Shown one piece after another: positions 1-10,236 of a stretch of 64,000 bases of DNA. Every line of letters starts with the position of its first letter. The stretch's first letter is position 1. Source of the stretch: Kosakonia pseudosacchari (lineage in GTDB: Bacteria > Pseudomonadota > Gammaproteobacteria > Enterobacterales > Enterobacteriaceae); contig NZ_FXWP01000010.1 in assembly GCF_900184035.1 (NCBI RefSeq), positions 310,001-374,000 of the forward strand, read 5' to 3'. The notes under the pieces are model-generated. The model did not search any database. It was given only the letters and a program-made list of their open reading frames with translations, and was not told the origin of the DNA. The position numbers were made by a program, and so were the translations under genes.

Positions 1-2240
1 GCTACACGCTGGATGAGCTGATGAACGACATCACCGGCGGGCGTACTCCGGCCTCGTTCGAACCATCTATCGACTATGTTGTGACCAAAATTCCTCGCTT
101 CAACTTCGAGAAATTTGTGGGCGCGAATGACCGTCTGACCACGCAGATGAAATCTGTTGGTGAAGTGATGGCAATTGGCCGTACCCAGCAGGAATCAATG
201 CAGAAAGCGCTGCGCGGCCTGGAAGTGGGTGCGACCGGTTTCGACCCGAAAGTGAGCCTTGACGACCCGGAAGCCCTGACGAAAATCCGCCGCGAACTGA
301 AAGACGCCGGCGCTGAGCGTATCTGGTACATCGCCGATGCGTTCCGTGCGGGCTTATCTGTTGATGGCGTGTTCAACCTGACCAACATCGACCGCTGGTT
401 CCTGGTGCAAATCGAAGAGCTGGTGCGCCTGGAAGAGCAGGTGGCAAGCGTGGGCATCAACGGCCTCGACGCTGACTTCCTGCGTACCCTGAAGCGTAAA
501 GGCTTTGCCGATGCCCGTCTGGCAACCCTGGTCGGTGTGCGCGAAGCGGAAATCCGCAAACTGCGCGACCAGTACAACCTGCACCCGGTTTACAAGCGTG
601 TGGATACCTGTGCGGCGGAGTTCGCGACCGATACCGCTTACATGTACTCCACCTATGAAGAAGAGTGCGAAGCTAACCCGAACCCGGATCGCGAAAAAAT
701 TATGGTGCTCGGCGGCGGGCCAAACCGTATCGGCCAGGGCATTGAGTTTGACTACTGCTGCGTACACGCATCATTGGCGCTGCGCGAAGATGGTTACGAG
801 ACCATCATGGTCAACTGTAACCCGGAAACGGTCTCGACCGATTACGACACCTCCGATCGTCTCTACTTTGAACCAGTAACGTTCGAAGATGTGCTGGAAA
901 TCGTGCGTATCGAAAAACCAAAAGGCGTTATCGTGCAGTACGGCGGGCAGACGCCGCTGAAACTGGCGCGTGCGCTGGAAGCCGCCGGTGTCCCTGTGAT
1001 TGGCACCAGCCCGGATGCTATCGACCGTGCGGAAGACCGCGAGCGCTTCCAGCATGCGGTTGAACGCCTGAAACTGAAACAGCCTGCTAACGCCACAGTT
1101 ACGGCGCTGGAGCAGGCAGTTGAGAAAGCGAAAGAGATTACTTACCCGCTGGTGGTGCGTCCTTCTTATGTCCTCGGTGGTCGCGCGATGGAAATCGTCT
1201 ACGACGAAGTGGATCTGCGTCGCTACTTTATGACCGCGGTTAGCGTTTCCAACGACGCGCCGGTACTGCTGGATAAATTCCTCGACGACGCGGTGGAAGT
1301 GGATGTTGATGCGATTTGCGACGGCGAAACTGTGCTGATTGGCGGCATTATGGAGCATATCGAACAAGCGGGCGTACACTCCGGCGACTCCGCTTGTTCG
1401 CTGCCTGCTTACACCCTGAGCCAGGAAATTCAGGATGTGATGCGCCAGCAAGTGCAGAAACTGGCGTTTGAATTGCAGGTTCGCGGCCTGATGAACGTGC
1501 AGTTTGCGGTGAAAGATAACGAGGTTTACCTGATTGAAGTGAACCCGCGTGCCGCACGTACTGTTCCGTTCGTCTCCAAAGCCACCGGCGTACCGCTGGC
1601 GAAAGTGGCGGCGCGCGTGATGACCGGCAAAACGCTGGCTCAGCAAGGTCACACCAAAGAGATTATCCCGCCGTACTACTCGGTGAAAGAAGTGGTGCTG
1701 CCGTTTAACAAATTCCCTGGCGTTGACCCGCTGTTAGGGCCAGAAATGCGCTCTACCGGTGAGGTGATGGGTGTGGGACGTACGTTCGCCGAAGCCTTCG
1801 CCAAAGCGCAACTGGGTAGTAACTCGACCATGAAGAAACAGGGGCGCGCGCTGCTGTCGGTACGCGAGGGGGATAAAGAGCGCGTGGTGGATCTCGCCGC
1901 GAAGCTGCTGAAACAGGGCTTTGAGCTGGATGCGACCCACGGAACGGCGATTGTACTGGGTGAAGCGGGCATTAACCCGCGTCTGGTGAATAAGGTGCAT
2001 GAAGGTCGACCGCACATTCAGGATCGTATTAAGAATGGCGAATATACCTACATCATCAACACCACGGCGGGGCGCCAGGCGATTGAGGATTCCAAGCTGA
2101 TTCGCCGCAGCGCGCTGCAGTATAAAGTGCACTACGACACCACGCTGAACGGCGGCTTTGCTACCGCGATGGCGCTGAATGCCGATGCCACAGAAAAAGT
2201 GATTTCCGTACAGGAAATGCACGCGCAGATTAGCAAATAA
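1..2240 (+). CDS. carB: Carbamoyl-phosphate synthase large subunit, 5'-truncated by window edge
   Basis: Makes carbamoyl phosphate from bicarbonate, glutamine-derived ammonia and two ATP, for pyrimidine and arginine synthesis, together with the small subunit CarA. The frame is open from base 3, so the true start lies upstream. About 745 of the roughly 1073 residues usual for the family are present. What remains should be the end of the carboxyphosphate domain, the oligomerisation domain, the second ATP-grasp domain ([10 protein letters not shown] at its entry, [13 protein letters not shown] near its metal site) and the C-terminal allosteric domain, which in E. coli binds UMP and ornithine. 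The sequence is nearly identical to E. coli CarB throughout. The stop is TAA at 2238-2240, followed directly by a strong hairpin terminator. Very sure. Confidence 0.98.
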   Translation, partial: YTLDELMNDITGGRTPASFEPSIDYVVTKIPRFNFEKFVGANDRLTTQMKSVGEVMAIGRTQQESMQKALRGLEVGATGFDPKVSLDDPEALTKIRRELKDAGAERIWYIADAFRAGLSVDGVFNLTNIDRWFLVQIEELVRLEEQVASVGINGLDADFLRTLKRKGFADARLATLVGVREAEIRKLRDQYNLHPVYKRVDTCAAEFATDTAYMYSTYEEECEANPNPDREKIMVLGGGPNRIGQGIEFDYCCVHASLALREDGYETIMVNCNPETVSTDYDTSDRLYFEPVTFEDVLEIVRIEKPKGVIVQYGGQTPLKLARALEAAGVPVIGTSPDAIDRAEDRERFQHAVERLKLKQPANATVTALEQAVEKAKEITYPLVVRPSYVLGGRAMEIVYDEVDLRRYFMTAVSVSNDAPVLLDKFLDDAVEVDVDAICDGETVLIGGIMEHIEQAGVHSGDSACSLPAYTLSQEIQDVMRQQVQKLAFELQVRGLMNVQFAVKDNEVYLIEVNPRAARTVPFVSKATGVPLAKVAARVMTGKTLAQQGHTKEIIPPYYSVKEVVLPFNKFPGVDPLLGPEMRSTGEVMGVGRTFAEAFAKAQLGSNSTMKKQGRALLSVREGDKERVVDLAAKLLKQGFELDATHGTAIVLGEAGINPRLVNKVHEGRPHIQDRIKNGEYTYIINTTAGRQAIEDSKLIRRSALQYKVHYDTTLNGGFATAMALNADATEKVISVQEMHAQISK

Positions 2241-2247
2241 TCTGCTC

Positions 2248-2280
2248 CCCTCTCTCCCTTGCGGAGAGAGGGTTCTTTAC
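2248..2280 (+). terminator. Rho-independent terminator of carAB
   Basis: A perfect 10-bp stem (2248-2257 with 2263-2272, 5-nt loop) follows the carB stop by 7 bases, then a T-rich stretch. Seen directly; assignment to carAB is by position. Confidence 0.85.
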
Positions 2281-2381
2281 TTCCCCCTTCAGAGTGTTCT
2301 GCATTTTCCCCACCGTTCAGTGAGTTAACCTAAAATGGCTTAACAGACGAATGAAATTCACTGGAAAGCAGGGAGATAACC

Positions 2382-2615
2382 ATGCGAACTAAACTTCTGA
2401 TGACCTCGATTTTTACTGCAGCAGCACTGTTTACCGTTGCCGGGTGCTCCTCCAACCAGGCAGTACGCACGACTGATGGTCGCACCATTGTGACCGACGG
2501 CAAACCGCAGGTTGATGATGACACCGGGCTGGTTTCTTATAAAAATGCCGAAACCGGAAAAACCGAGCAGATTAACCGCGATCAGGTGAAAAACATGAGC
2601 GAACTGGATAACTAA
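2382..2615 (+). CDS. Small YgdI/YgdR-type lipoprotein (DUF903)
   Basis: A 77-residue predicted lipoprotein. It has a short basic start, a hydrophobic stretch and a lipobox VAGC with the lipidated Cys at position 22. Ser-Ser follows the Cys, and there is no Asp at +2, so outer-membrane sorting is expected. The mature part carries DGRTIVTDGKPQ and a DDDTG..SYK pattern, as I remember it from the E. coli YgdI/YgdR family. The function of that family is not known. A GGGAG ribosome site lies at 2371-2375. The gene stands alone between carB and kefF, where E. coli K-12 has the cai and fix genes. Family assignment is fairly sure; I give no gene symbol because it is a paralogue at a different locus. 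Confidence 0.9.
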   Translation: MRTKLLMTSIFTAAALFTVAGCSSNQAVRTTDGRTIVTDGKPQVDDDTGLVSYKNAETGKTEQINRDQVKNMSELDN

Positions 2616-2629
2616 TCCCTTCCTCACTT

Positions 2630-2649
2630 GCGGTGGCTCCGGCTGCCGC
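2630..2649 (+). terminator. Weak hairpin after the lipoprotein gene
   Basis: An 8-bp stem with two G-U pairs (2630-2637 with 2642-2649, loop TCCG) starts 14 bases after the stop. There is no real T-tract, so termination here would be weak. Confidence 0.35.
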
Positions 2650-2703
2650 ATGCCTTTCCGCTATTCCCGCACAGATTGCCGCTTTTAGCCAGACGATTAA
2701 CTG

Positions 2704-2731
2704 ACTACACTTTCAAGAAAAAGCGTGTAGT
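2704..2731. promoter_or_regulatory. Inverted repeat in the kefF promoter region
   Basis: ACTACAC (2704-2710) and GTGTAGT (2725-2731) form a perfect 7-bp inverted repeat with a 14-bp spacer, ending 16 bases before the kefF start. A -10-like TACACT overlaps the left arm (2706-2711). It could be a dimer operator or a short hairpin. No known regulator is recognised. Confidence 0.35.
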
Positions 2732-2747
2732 GAAAACAGGTTAATCA

Positions 2748-3278
2748 ATGATCCTCATAATTTATGCCCATCCTTATCCGCAGCATTCGCATGCGAATAA
2801 GCGCATGATTGAGCAGGCAGGGACGCTGGAAAACGTTGAAATACGTTCTCTTTACGAACTCTATCCTGACTTCAATATTGACGTCGCCGCCGAGCAGGAG
2901 GCGATTTCCCGTGCCGATTTGGTTATCTGGCAACACCCGATGCAGTGGTACAGCGTGCCGCCATTATTCAAACTCTGGCTGGATAAAGTGCTGGCGCACG
3001 GCTGGGCGTATGGTCACGGTGGAACCGCGCTTCACGGCAAAAATGTGCTGTGGGCGGTGACAACGGGTGGGGATGACCACCATTTTGATATCGGCTCGCA
3101 CCCTGGTTTTGATGTGCTTTCCCAGCCGCTGCAGGCGACAGCGCTTTATTGCGGGATGAACTGGCTGCCGCCTTTTGCCGTGCACTGTACGTTTATCTGC
3201 GACGATGAGACGTTGCAGGCGCAGGCGCGCCATTACAAACAACGTTTACTGGAGTGGCAGGAGGTGCAGCATGGATAG
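2748..3278 (+). CDS. kefF: KefF, flavoprotein activator of the KefC potassium efflux system
   Basis: An NAD(P)H-dependent quinone oxidoreductase of the flavodoxin-like family. It binds KefC at the inner membrane and is needed for its full activity during electrophile stress. The protein has 176 residues, the same length as E. coli KefF. It opens with a beta strand and the [12 protein letters not shown] segment expected to lie at the FMN site; the [15 protein letters not shown] segment is typical of the family. The last 8 bases overlap the start of kefC, implying translational coupling. Very sure. Confidence 0.97.
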   Translation: MILIIYAHPYPQHSHANKRMIEQAGTLENVEIRSLYELYPDFNIDVAAEQEAISRADLVIWQHPMQWYSVPPLFKLWLDKVLAHGWAYGHGGTALHGKNVLWAVTTGGDDHHFDIGSHPGFDVLSQPLQATALYCGMNWLPPFAVHCTFICDDETLQAQARHYKQRLLEWQEVQHG

Positions 3279-5133
3279 CCATTCGTTAATTCAGGCGCTG
3301 ATCTATCTCGGGTCGGCGGCGCTGATCGTGCCGATCGCCATGCGCCTGGGGCTGGGGTCAGTGCTTGGTTATCTGATTGCCGGGGGCATTATTGGCCCGT
3401 GGGGATTGCGGCTGGTAACTGACGCGGAATCAATTCTCCATTTTGCGGAAATCGGCGTCGTACTGATGCTGTTCGTGATTGGCCTTGAACTCGATCCGCA
3501 GCGTTTATGGAAACTGCGTGCCTCGGTGTTTGGCGGCGGCGCGTTGCAAATGGCCAGTTGTGGGTTATTGCTCGGCGGGTTTTGTGCGCTTCTCGGACTC
3601 CCGTGGCCGGTTGCGGTATTAATTGGTCTGACGCTGGCGTTGTCATCAACAGCAATTGCCATGCAGGCGATGAATGAGCGCAACCTTACCGTATCGCAAA
3701 TGGGGCGCAGCGCCTTTTCCGTGCTGTTGTTCCAGGATATTGCCGCGATCCCGTTGGTAGCGATGATCCCTCTACTGGCTGCCAGCGGCGGGGCGATGAC
3801 GCTCAGTGCCTTCGCGCTTTCAGCGCTCAAAGTGGTTGCCGCGCTGACGCTGGTGGTGCTGATCGGGCGCTATATTGCCCGCCCGGCGTTGCGCTTCGTT
3901 GCGCGATCCGGTTTACGGGAAGTGTTCTGCGCCGTGGCACTGTTCTTGGTCTTCGGTTTCGGCTTATTGCTGGAAGAGGCGGGACTGTCGATGGCAATGG
4001 GCGCGTTTCTTGCCGGTGTGTTGCTTGCCAGCTCCGAATATCGCCATGCGCTGGAAAGCGATATTGAACCCTTTAAAGGCTTGCTGCTTGGGCTGTTTTT
4101 TATCGGCGTGGGAATGTCGATTGACTTCGGCACGCTGGTGACGCATCCACTGCGCATCTTACTGTTGCTGGTCGGTTTTTTGGTGATCAAAAGCGCGGTG
4201 CTGTGGCTGATTGCCCGTCCGTTACGCGTTCCTGGCAAGCAGCGTTTATGGTTTGCCGCCCTGCTCGGGCAGGGAAGTGAGTTCGCCTTTGTGGTGTTTG
4301 GCACCGCGCAAACCGCGCAGGTGCTGGATAGCGAATGGGCGAAAGCGTTAACTCTGACGGTCGCGTTGTCGATGGCTGCAACGCCGCTGCTACTGGTGCT
4401 GTTGGCCCGTCTTGAAGCATCCGGCAGTCAGCAGGAGCGCGAAGCGGACGAAATCGACGAGGAAGAAGCGCGGGTTATTATTGCCGGGTTCGGACGTTTC
4501 GGGCAGATCGCCGGGCGTTTGTTGCTCTCCAGCGGCGTGAAGATGGTGGTTCTGGATCACGATCCCGATCATATTGAAACACTGCGTAAATTCGGCATGA
4601 AGGTGTTTTATGGCGATGCGACACGCGTTGATTTGCTGGAATCCGCCGGTGCCGGGCGGGCAGAAGTATTAATTAATGCCATCGACGATCCGCAGGCCAG
4701 CCTACAATTAACGGAGCTGGCGAAAGAGCACTTTCCGGATCTGCGCATTATTGCCCGCGCCCGCGATGTCGATCACTACATTCGCTTGCGCCAGGCGGGT
4801 GTCGAGAAACCGGAGCGTGAAACCTTCGAAGCGGCGTTGAAAACCGGAAGGCTGGCGCTGGAAGGGTTGGGGCTTGGTTCGTATGAAGCGCGTGAACGCG
4901 CCGATCATTTCCGTCGTTTCAACACCGCGATGGTGGAAGAGATGGCGCAGGTGGAAAACGATACGCAGGCGCGCGCGGCGGTGTTTAAACGCACCAGCGC
5001 GATGCTGACGGAGATCATTTCGGAAGACAGAGCGCATCTGTCATTAACCCAGCGCCACGGCTGGCAAGGTACGGAAGAGGGGCGTCATACGGGCGATCCC
5101 GCAGACGAGCCGGCAGTTAAACCGCAAGCGTAA
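3271..5133 (+). CDS. kefC: KefC, glutathione-gated potassium/proton antiporter
   Basis: An inner-membrane efflux protein that releases K+ and acidifies the cytoplasm when glutathione adducts form, protecting against electrophiles. The ATG at 3271 gives 620 residues, matching E. coli, and a GGAGG ribosome site precedes it; the frame runs further upstream, but only inside kefF. Residues 1 to about 385 form the CPA2 transporter with many hydrophobic helices. An acidic linker follows, then a Rossmann RCK-N domain ([14 protein letters not shown]) that in the family binds glutathione and its adducts. The C-terminal tail is hydrophilic. Co-transcribed with kefF. Very sure. Confidence 0.97.
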   Translation: MDSHSLIQALIYLGSAALIVPIAMRLGLGSVLGYLIAGGIIGPWGLRLVTDAESILHFAEIGVVLMLFVIGLELDPQRLWKLRASVFGGGALQMASCGLLLGGFCALLGLPWPVAVLIGLTLALSSTAIAMQAMNERNLTVSQMGRSAFSVLLFQDIAAIPLVAMIPLLAASGGAMTLSAFALSALKVVAALTLVVLIGRYIARPALRFVARSGLREVFCAVALFLVFGFGLLLEEAGLSMAMGAFLAGVLLASSEYRHALESDIEPFKGLLLGLFFIGVGMSIDFGTLVTHPLRILLLLVGFLVIKSAVLWLIARPLRVPGKQRLWFAALLGQGSEFAFVVFGTAQTAQVLDSEWAKALTLTVALSMAATPLLLVLLARLEASGSQQEREADEIDEEEARVIIAGFGRFGQIAGRLLLSSGVKMVVLDHDPDHIETLRKFGMKVFYGDATRVDLLESAGAGRAEVLINAIDDPQASLQLTELAKEHFPDLRIIARARDVDHYIRLRQAGVEKPERETFEAALKTGRLALEGLGLGSYEARERADHFRRFNTAMVEEMAQVENDTQARAAVFKRTSAMLTEIISEDRAHLSLTQRHGWQGTEEGRHTGDPADEPAVKPQA

Positions 5134-5176
5134 ATCGTCGCTTACGGATAACGTGCTGATTCAACACGGCTGGAAA

Positions 5177-5212
5177 GCTGGCGGTGCAGATTCGGGGTGC
5201 GGTGCCGCCAGC
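5177..5212 (+). terminator. GC-rich hairpin downstream of kefC
   Basis: An 11-bp stem with two wobble pairs (5177-5187 with 5202-5212, 14-nt loop) lies 43 bases after the kefC stop. It is followed by an A/T-rich run rather than an immediate T-tract. A kefC terminator is the likely role; a degenerate REP-like element is possible. Confidence 0.45.
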
Positions 5213-5250
5213 AGAATAGAAAATTTTCTTATTCTTTACCTCGCGCCCCG

Positions 5251-5279
5251 TCGACGAAAGATTGCGCTTTCCGTATAGT
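5251..5279 (+). promoter_or_regulatory. Probable folA promoter
   Basis: TCGACG (5251-5256) and TATAGT (5274-5279) are spaced by 17 bp and sit 34 bases before the folA start. The -10 box matches 5 of 6 consensus bases and the -35 matches 4 of 6. The role is inferred from position and match. Confidence 0.6.
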
Positions 5280-5312
5280 GGCGACAATTTTTTGGCTTCC
5301 AGGAATGAATAA

Positions 5313-5792
<480 letters not shown>

Positions 5793-5829
5793 TTCACTGC
5801 GCTACGACCGTGGTTGCACGGTTCTTCTC

Positions 5830-5853
5830 TTTCCCCGGCCCAGGCCGGGGAAA
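5830..5853. terminator. Bidirectional terminator between folA and apaH
   Basis: A 10-bp perfect stem (5830-5839 with 5844-5853, loop CCAG) lies between two convergent genes, 38 bases after the folA stop and 6 bases beyond the apaH stop. The flanks are T/A-rich, so it can serve both strands. Confidence 0.75.
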
Positions 5854-5858
5854 TGATT

Positions 5859-6707
5859 TCAGGAGGCAATTGCCTCGCCGTCGCCCAAATCCATCTGGCG
5901 GTTCGACGCTTGCGTGAAGTACTGTTTATCTTCCCAGCGCAGGCAGGTCATCACGCCACCCCAGCAGCAGCCCGTATCCAGCGCGTAGATGCCTTCAGGC
6001 GTCCCTGCGCCTTCCAGCGATGCCCAGTGACCAAAGGCGATGCTGTACTCTTGCGCTACCGGTCCCGGAATTGAAAACCACGGTTTTAGCGGCGCGGGTG
6101 CGTTCTCAGGGATGTCTTTGCAGTACATATCGAGCTGCCCGTTCGGGAAGCAGTAGCGCATGCGGGTAAAGGCATTGGTGATAAAGCGCAGGCGGGCAAG
6201 ACCGCTGAGCTCAGGCGTCCAGTGGTTCGGCAGATCGCCGTACATGGCATCGAGAAAAAGCGGATAAGAGTCGCTCGACAACACGGCTTCAATATCACGC
6301 GCGCAATGTTTAGCCGTTTCCAGATCCCATTGCGGGGTGATCCCGGCGTGCGCCATCACCAGTTTTTTCTCTTCGTCAATTTGCAGCAGTGGCTGGCGGC
6401 GCAACCAGTTAATTAGCTCGTCGGCGTCGTGCGCTTCCAGCAGTGGGGTAAGCCGGTCTTTGGGCTTGTTGCGGCTGATGCCGGCGTAAACGGCGAGCAG
6501 GTGCAAATCGTGGTTACCCAGCACGATACGTACGCTGTCACCAAGTGATTTGACGAAGCGCAATACCTCAAGCGAGCCAGGGCCGCGTGCGACCAGATCG
6601 CCCGTCAGCCATAAGGTGTCCTGCTCAGGTGAAAATTCAACCTGTTTTAACAGCGCGACGAGTTCATCGTAGCAACCATGAACGTCACCAATAAGGTATG
6701 TAGACAT
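5859..6707 (-). CDS. apaH: Symmetrical Ap4A hydrolase (diadenosine tetraphosphatase)
   Basis: Splits Ap4A into two ADP and, in E. coli, also removes Np4 caps from RNA. A metallophosphoesterase with the conserved GDVHGC, GDLVARG and GNHD metal-binding motifs in order. I chose the ATG at 6705-6707 (282 residues, [12 protein letters not shown]) because it fits the E. coli start and lies just past apaG. The frame stays open 25 codons further upstream into apaG, but that extension does not resemble the family. Last gene of the lptD-surA-pdxA-rsmA-apaG-apaH unit, with a terminator just beyond. Very sure of function. Confidence 0.97.
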   Translation of the reverse strand: MSTYLIGDVHGCYDELVALLKQVEFSPEQDTLWLTGDLVARGPGSLEVLRFVKSLGDSVRIVLGNHDLHLLAVYAGISRNKPKDRLTPLLEAHDADELINWLRRQPLLQIDEEKKLVMAHAGITPQWDLETAKHCARDIEAVLSSDSYPLFLDAMYGDLPNHWTPELSGLARLRFITNAFTRMRYCFPNGQLDMYCKDIPENAPAPLKPWFSIPGPVAQEYSIAFGHWASLEGAGTPEGIYALDTGCCWGGVMTCLRWEDKQYFTQASNRQMDLGDGEAIAS

Positions 6708-6711
6708 TGTA

Positions 6712-7089
6712 TTAATGGATAAGTGTTGGAACGGCGAGTCGGAAGACCGGAATAGCGATGCGGAAGGTTTCTCCCTGCGCATCGATCATTTCGTAGTGGC
6801 CTTGCATGGTGCCCAGCGGCGTTTCAATCACCGCGCCGCTGGTATATTGATATTCGCCGCCTGGCTCAATGTGCGGCTGTACACCAACCACACCTTCGCC
6901 CTGAACTTCCGTTGCGCGGCCATTTCCATTGGTGATAAGCCAGTAGCGCTTGAGCAACTGGACAGGGGTTCGCCCCAGGTTCCGGATGGTAATGGTGTAA
7001 GCGAAAACATAGCGTTCATCGTCGGGAGCGGACTGAGACTCGATGTAGATGCTTTGTACCTGAACACAAACTCGGGGCGAATTGCTCAT
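6712..7089 (-). CDS. apaG: ApaG protein (ApaG/FbxA fold)
   Basis: A 125-residue protein of the ApaG domain family, a fibronectin-III-like beta sandwich. The sequence matches E. coli ApaG along its full length, including [30 protein letters not shown] and [10 protein letters not shown]. Its biochemical role is not firmly known; the family has been linked to protein-protein contact and, less directly, to nucleotide or cobalt/magnesium phenotypes. It lies 3 bases after rsmA and 4 bases before apaH in the same operon. Confidence 0.95.
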   Translation of the reverse strand: MSNSPRVCVQVQSIYIESQSAPDDERYVFAYTITIRNLGRTPVQLLKRYWLITNGNGRATEVQGEGVVGVQPHIEPGGEYQYTSGAVIETPLGTMQGHYEMIDAQGETFRIAIPVFRLAVPTLIH

Positions 7090-7092
7090 ACG

Positions 7093-7914
7093 TTAACTCT
7101 CCTTCGGCGGCGCATTCTCAGTCAGGTAGTTCGCCAACTGGCAATATTGCGCAACAGAAATATTTTCCGCGCGCATCGCCGGATCGATACCTAACGACGC
7201 CAGCACTTCAACGGTAAAGACGTTGCCGAGGCTGTTGCGAATGGTTTTACGACGCTGATTAAACGCTTCGGTGGTAATGCGGCTCAGCGTGCGGATCTCT
7301 TTCACCGGATGCGGTAATTGAGCGTGCGGCACCAGACGAACCACAGCAGAATCCACTTTTGGCGGCGGTGCAAACGCGGTGGGCGGTACTTCCAGCACCG
7401 GGATAACCTGGCAGTAGTACTGCGCCATCACGCTCAATCGACCATACGCCTTACTGTTTGGCCCTGCAACCAGGCGATTCACCACCTCTTTTTGCAGCAT
7501 AAAGTGCATGTCGGCAATGGCATCAGTATAGCTAAACAGATGGAACATCAACGGCGTGGAGATGTTATACGGCAGGTTACCGAAAACACGCAGCGGCTGA
7601 CCTATCGTTTTTGAGAGTTCACCGAAATCCATGGTCATTGCATCTTGCTGATAAATAGTCAGTTTAGGTGCAAGAAATGGATGCGTTTGCAGGCGTGCAG
7701 CCAGGTCGCGGTCAAGCTCAATGACCGTTAATTTATCCAGACGTTCGCCCACCGGTTCGGTGAGCGCGCCAAGGCCTGGACCGATTTCGACCATGGCCTG
7801 ACCCTTTTGCGGGTTGATGGCCGAGACGATGCTGTCGATCACGAACTGGTCGTGGAGAAAGTTTTGCCCGAAGCGTTTGCGGGCTAAATGGCCCTGATGG
7901 ACGCGAGTATTCAT
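7093..7914 (-). CDS. rsmA: 16S rRNA dimethyladenosine transferase (A1518/A1519)
   Basis: Dimethylates two adjacent adenines near the 3' end of 16S rRNA late in small-subunit assembly; known as KsgA, and its loss gives kasugamycin resistance. The 273 residues equal the E. coli length. The SAM-binding motif [11 protein letters not shown] and the catalytic NLPYN motif are present. The start overlaps the pdxA stop by 4 bases, indicating coupled translation. Very sure. Confidence 0.98.
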   Translation of the reverse strand: MNTRVHQGHLARKRFGQNFLHDQFVIDSIVSAINPQKGQAMVEIGPGLGALTEPVGERLDKLTVIELDRDLAARLQTHPFLAPKLTIYQQDAMTMDFGELSKTIGQPLRVFGNLPYNISTPLMFHLFSYTDAIADMHFMLQKEVVNRLVAGPNSKAYGRLSVMAQYYCQVIPVLEVPPTAFAPPPKVDSAVVRLVPHAQLPHPVKEIRTLSRITTEAFNQRRKTIRNSLGNVFTVEVLASLGIDPAMRAENISVAQYCQLANYLTENAPPKES

Positions 7915-8897
7915 TGAGTATTAACAATCATTTTGATGGCGAGATTAAGCGCCGTAATAAAACTGCCGACATCCGCTGTTCCTTTGCCCGCGAGTTCAAG
8001 CGCGGTGCCGTGGTCGACGGATGTGCGAATAAAGGGTAAACCGAGGGTAATGTTCACGCCGCGGCCAAAGCCCTGGTATTTTAGCACGGGCAGACCCTGA
8101 TCGTGGTACATCGCCAGTACGGCGTCGGCATTATCAAGGTATTTGGGCTGAAAAAGCGTGTCGGCAGGCAGCGGACCGCTTAAATTCATATCTTGCGCGC
8201 GCATTTCATTGAGCACCGGAATGATGGTATCAATCTCTTCCGTCCCCATGTGGCCGCCTTCACCAGCATGCGGATTCAGGCCGCAGACCAGAATATGCGG
8301 TTGGGCGATACCAAACTTCTGTTGCAGGTCCGTGTGCAGAATGCCGATCACTTCCCGCAATAAATCAGGCGTAATGGCGTCGGCCACGGCTTTGATGGGC
8401 AAGTGCGTGGTCGCCAGCGCCACGCGTAGCTCTTCGGTCGCCAGCATCATCACCACTTTGGCGGCGTGAGAGCGCTCTTCGAAAAACTCCGTGTGACCGG
8501 TAAACGGCGTGCCTGAATCGTTGATCACCCCTTTATGCACCGGACCGGTAATCAGCGCTGCAAATTCGCCACTCAGACAGCCGTCGCACGCGCGGGCGAG
8601 GGTATCAACAACGTAAGTGCCATTAAGTGTATTAAGTACGCCAGCGGTGACGGGCGCATGCAAAGGGATGGGCAACAGCGTTAACGTGCCCGCTTGTTGC
8701 GGTACTGCTGCGGCTGTTGGATCGTAACCGCGCAGCTGAAGCGGTAGACCGAGCCGCGAGGCCCGGTCGGTCAGCAGCGTTGCGTCTGCACAGATAACCA
8801 GTTCAACCGGCCAGTCGCGCTGGGCGAGTTGCACTACCAGATCCGGGCCAATCCCGGCGGGTTCGCCGGGAGTGATAACGACACGCTGTGTTTTCAT
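7911..8897 (-). CDS. pdxA: 4-hydroxythreonine-4-phosphate dehydrogenase
   Basis: Oxidises 4-phosphohydroxy-threonine in the DXP-dependent route to pyridoxal phosphate. The 328 residues are one fewer than I recall for E. coli. Seen in order: [13 protein letters not shown] at the N-terminus, [11 protein letters not shown], the metal-binding GHTEFF, and the late [16 protein letters not shown] segment with family-conserved His and Asp. Its ATG shares one base with the surA stop (TAATG arrangement). Very sure. Confidence 0.97.
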   Translation of the reverse strand: MKTQRVVITPGEPAGIGPDLVVQLAQRDWPVELVICADATLLTDRASRLGLPLQLRGYDPTAAAVPQQAGTLTLLPIPLHAPVTAGVLNTLNGTYVVDTLARACDGCLSGEFAALITGPVHKGVINDSGTPFTGHTEFFEERSHAAKVVMMLATEELRVALATTHLPIKAVADAITPDLLREVIGILHTDLQQKFGIAQPHILVCGLNPHAGEGGHMGTEEIDTIIPVLNEMRAQDMNLSGPLPADTLFQPKYLDNADAVLAMYHDQGLPVLKYQGFGRGVNITLGLPFIRTSVDHGTALELAGKGTADVGSFITALNLAIKMIVNTQ

Positions 8898-10183
8898 TAG
8901 TTGCTCAGAATCTTGACGTAGGCGCTGGCACGCTGTTCCTGCATCCAGGCTGCCGCCTCTTCAGAGAACTTACGGTTCATCAGCATGCGATAGGCTCTGT
9001 CTTTTTGCGCCGCGTCGGTTTTGTCAACGTTACGGCTGTCCAGCATTTCGATCAGGTGCCAGCCAAAGGAGGAGTGAACCGGGCCGCTCATCTGGCCGCG
9101 TTTTAGTTTCATCAGCGCATCGCGGAAGGCCGGATCGTAAATATCCGCAGACGCCCAGCCGAGATCACCGCCCTGGTTTGCAGAACCCGGATCCTGAGAG
9201 AACTCTTTCGCTGCGTTAGCAAAGGTGGTTTTGCCACTCTTAATATCGGCAGCGATCTGTTCCAGTTTCACGCGTGCTTGATCGTCGCTCATGATCGGCG
9301 ACGGTTTCAGCAGAATATGACGGGCATGAACTTCTGTCACAGAGATGCTCTGCGTCTGACCGCGCAGATCGTTCACTTTCAGGATATGGAAGCCAACGCC
9401 CGAGCGGATTGGGCCAATGACATCGCCTTTTTTCGCCGTACTCAGCGCCTGAGCAAAGATGCTCGGCAGTTCCTGAATTCGACCCCAGCCCATCTGACCG
9501 CCTTTCAGTGCTTGCTGATCGGCAGAGTAAGTGATGGCCAGTTTGCCAAAATCACCGCCGTTGCGAGCCTGTTCCACAATAGATCGCGCCCGACTTTCCG
9601 CTTCGTTCACTTGATCAGAAGTTGGGTTTTCCGGCAGTGGGATCAGAATGTGGCTCAGATTCAGCTCGGTGCTGGCATCATTTTGGTTGCCTACCTGCTG
9701 CGCCAGGGCTTCGACTTCCTGTGGCAGCACCGTGACGCGACGGCGCACTTCGCTGTTACGCACTTCAGAGATGATCATCTCTTTGCGGATCTGATTACGG
9801 TAGGTGCTGAAATTCACCCCGTCATAGGCCAGACGGCTACGCATCTGATCCATCGTCATGTTGTTCTGTTTGGCAATGTCGGCGATGGCGGCGTCGAGCT
9901 GTTCGTCAGTCACTTTGACGCCCATTTTCGTGCCCATCTGCAAAATGATTTGATCCATGATCAGACGTTCAAGGATCTGGTGGCGCAGCGTTGCGTCGTC
10001 CGGTAACTGCTGCCCCGCCTGGCCTGCGTTGGCCTTCACGGATTGCATCAAACCATCAACGTCACTTTCCAGCACCACGCCGTTATTGACCACGGCGGCG
10101 ACTTTATCAACAACCTGAGGCGCGGCAAAACTGGTATTCGCAACCATAGCGATACCGAGAAGCAGCGTTTTCCAGTTCTTCAT
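8897..10183 (-). CDS. surA: Periplasmic chaperone and peptidyl-prolyl isomerase SurA
   Basis: Escorts unfolded outer-membrane proteins, including LptD, through the periplasm. The 428 residues start with a clear Sec signal ([20 protein letters not shown], cleavage after it). An N-terminal chaperone domain follows, then two parvulin domains at about 175-275 and 285-385, each with the HILL/HILI and GWxxxxxLP-type pattern, and a C-terminal helix that completes the chaperone core. It lies 53 bases downstream of lptD, which codes for one of its main clients. Very sure. Confidence 0.98.
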   Translation of the reverse strand: MKNWKTLLLGIAMVANTSFAAPQVVDKVAAVVNNGVVLESDVDGLMQSVKANAGQAGQQLPDDATLRHQILERLIMDQIILQMGTKMGVKVTDEQLDAAIADIAKQNNMTMDQMRSRLAYDGVNFSTYRNQIRKEMIISEVRNSEVRRRVTVLPQEVEALAQQVGNQNDASTELNLSHILIPLPENPTSDQVNEAESRARSIVEQARNGGDFGKLAITYSADQQALKGGQMGWGRIQELPSIFAQALSTAKKGDVIGPIRSGVGFHILKVNDLRGQTQSISVTEVHARHILLKPSPIMSDDQARVKLEQIAADIKSGKTTFANAAKEFSQDPGSANQGGDLGWASADIYDPAFRDALMKLKRGQMSGPVHSSFGWHLIEMLDSRNVDKTDAAQKDRAYRMLMNRKFSEEAAAWMQEQRASAYVKILSN

Positions 10184-10236
10184 ACCTTTTCCATTTCAAT
10201 TAACCGCAATGCGGATTACGTTGCAAATCAAACAGA

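Noticed and set aside
771-1652. 293-codon minus-strand frame inside carB
   Set aside because: Antisense to the well-conserved CarB sequence; no independent support.
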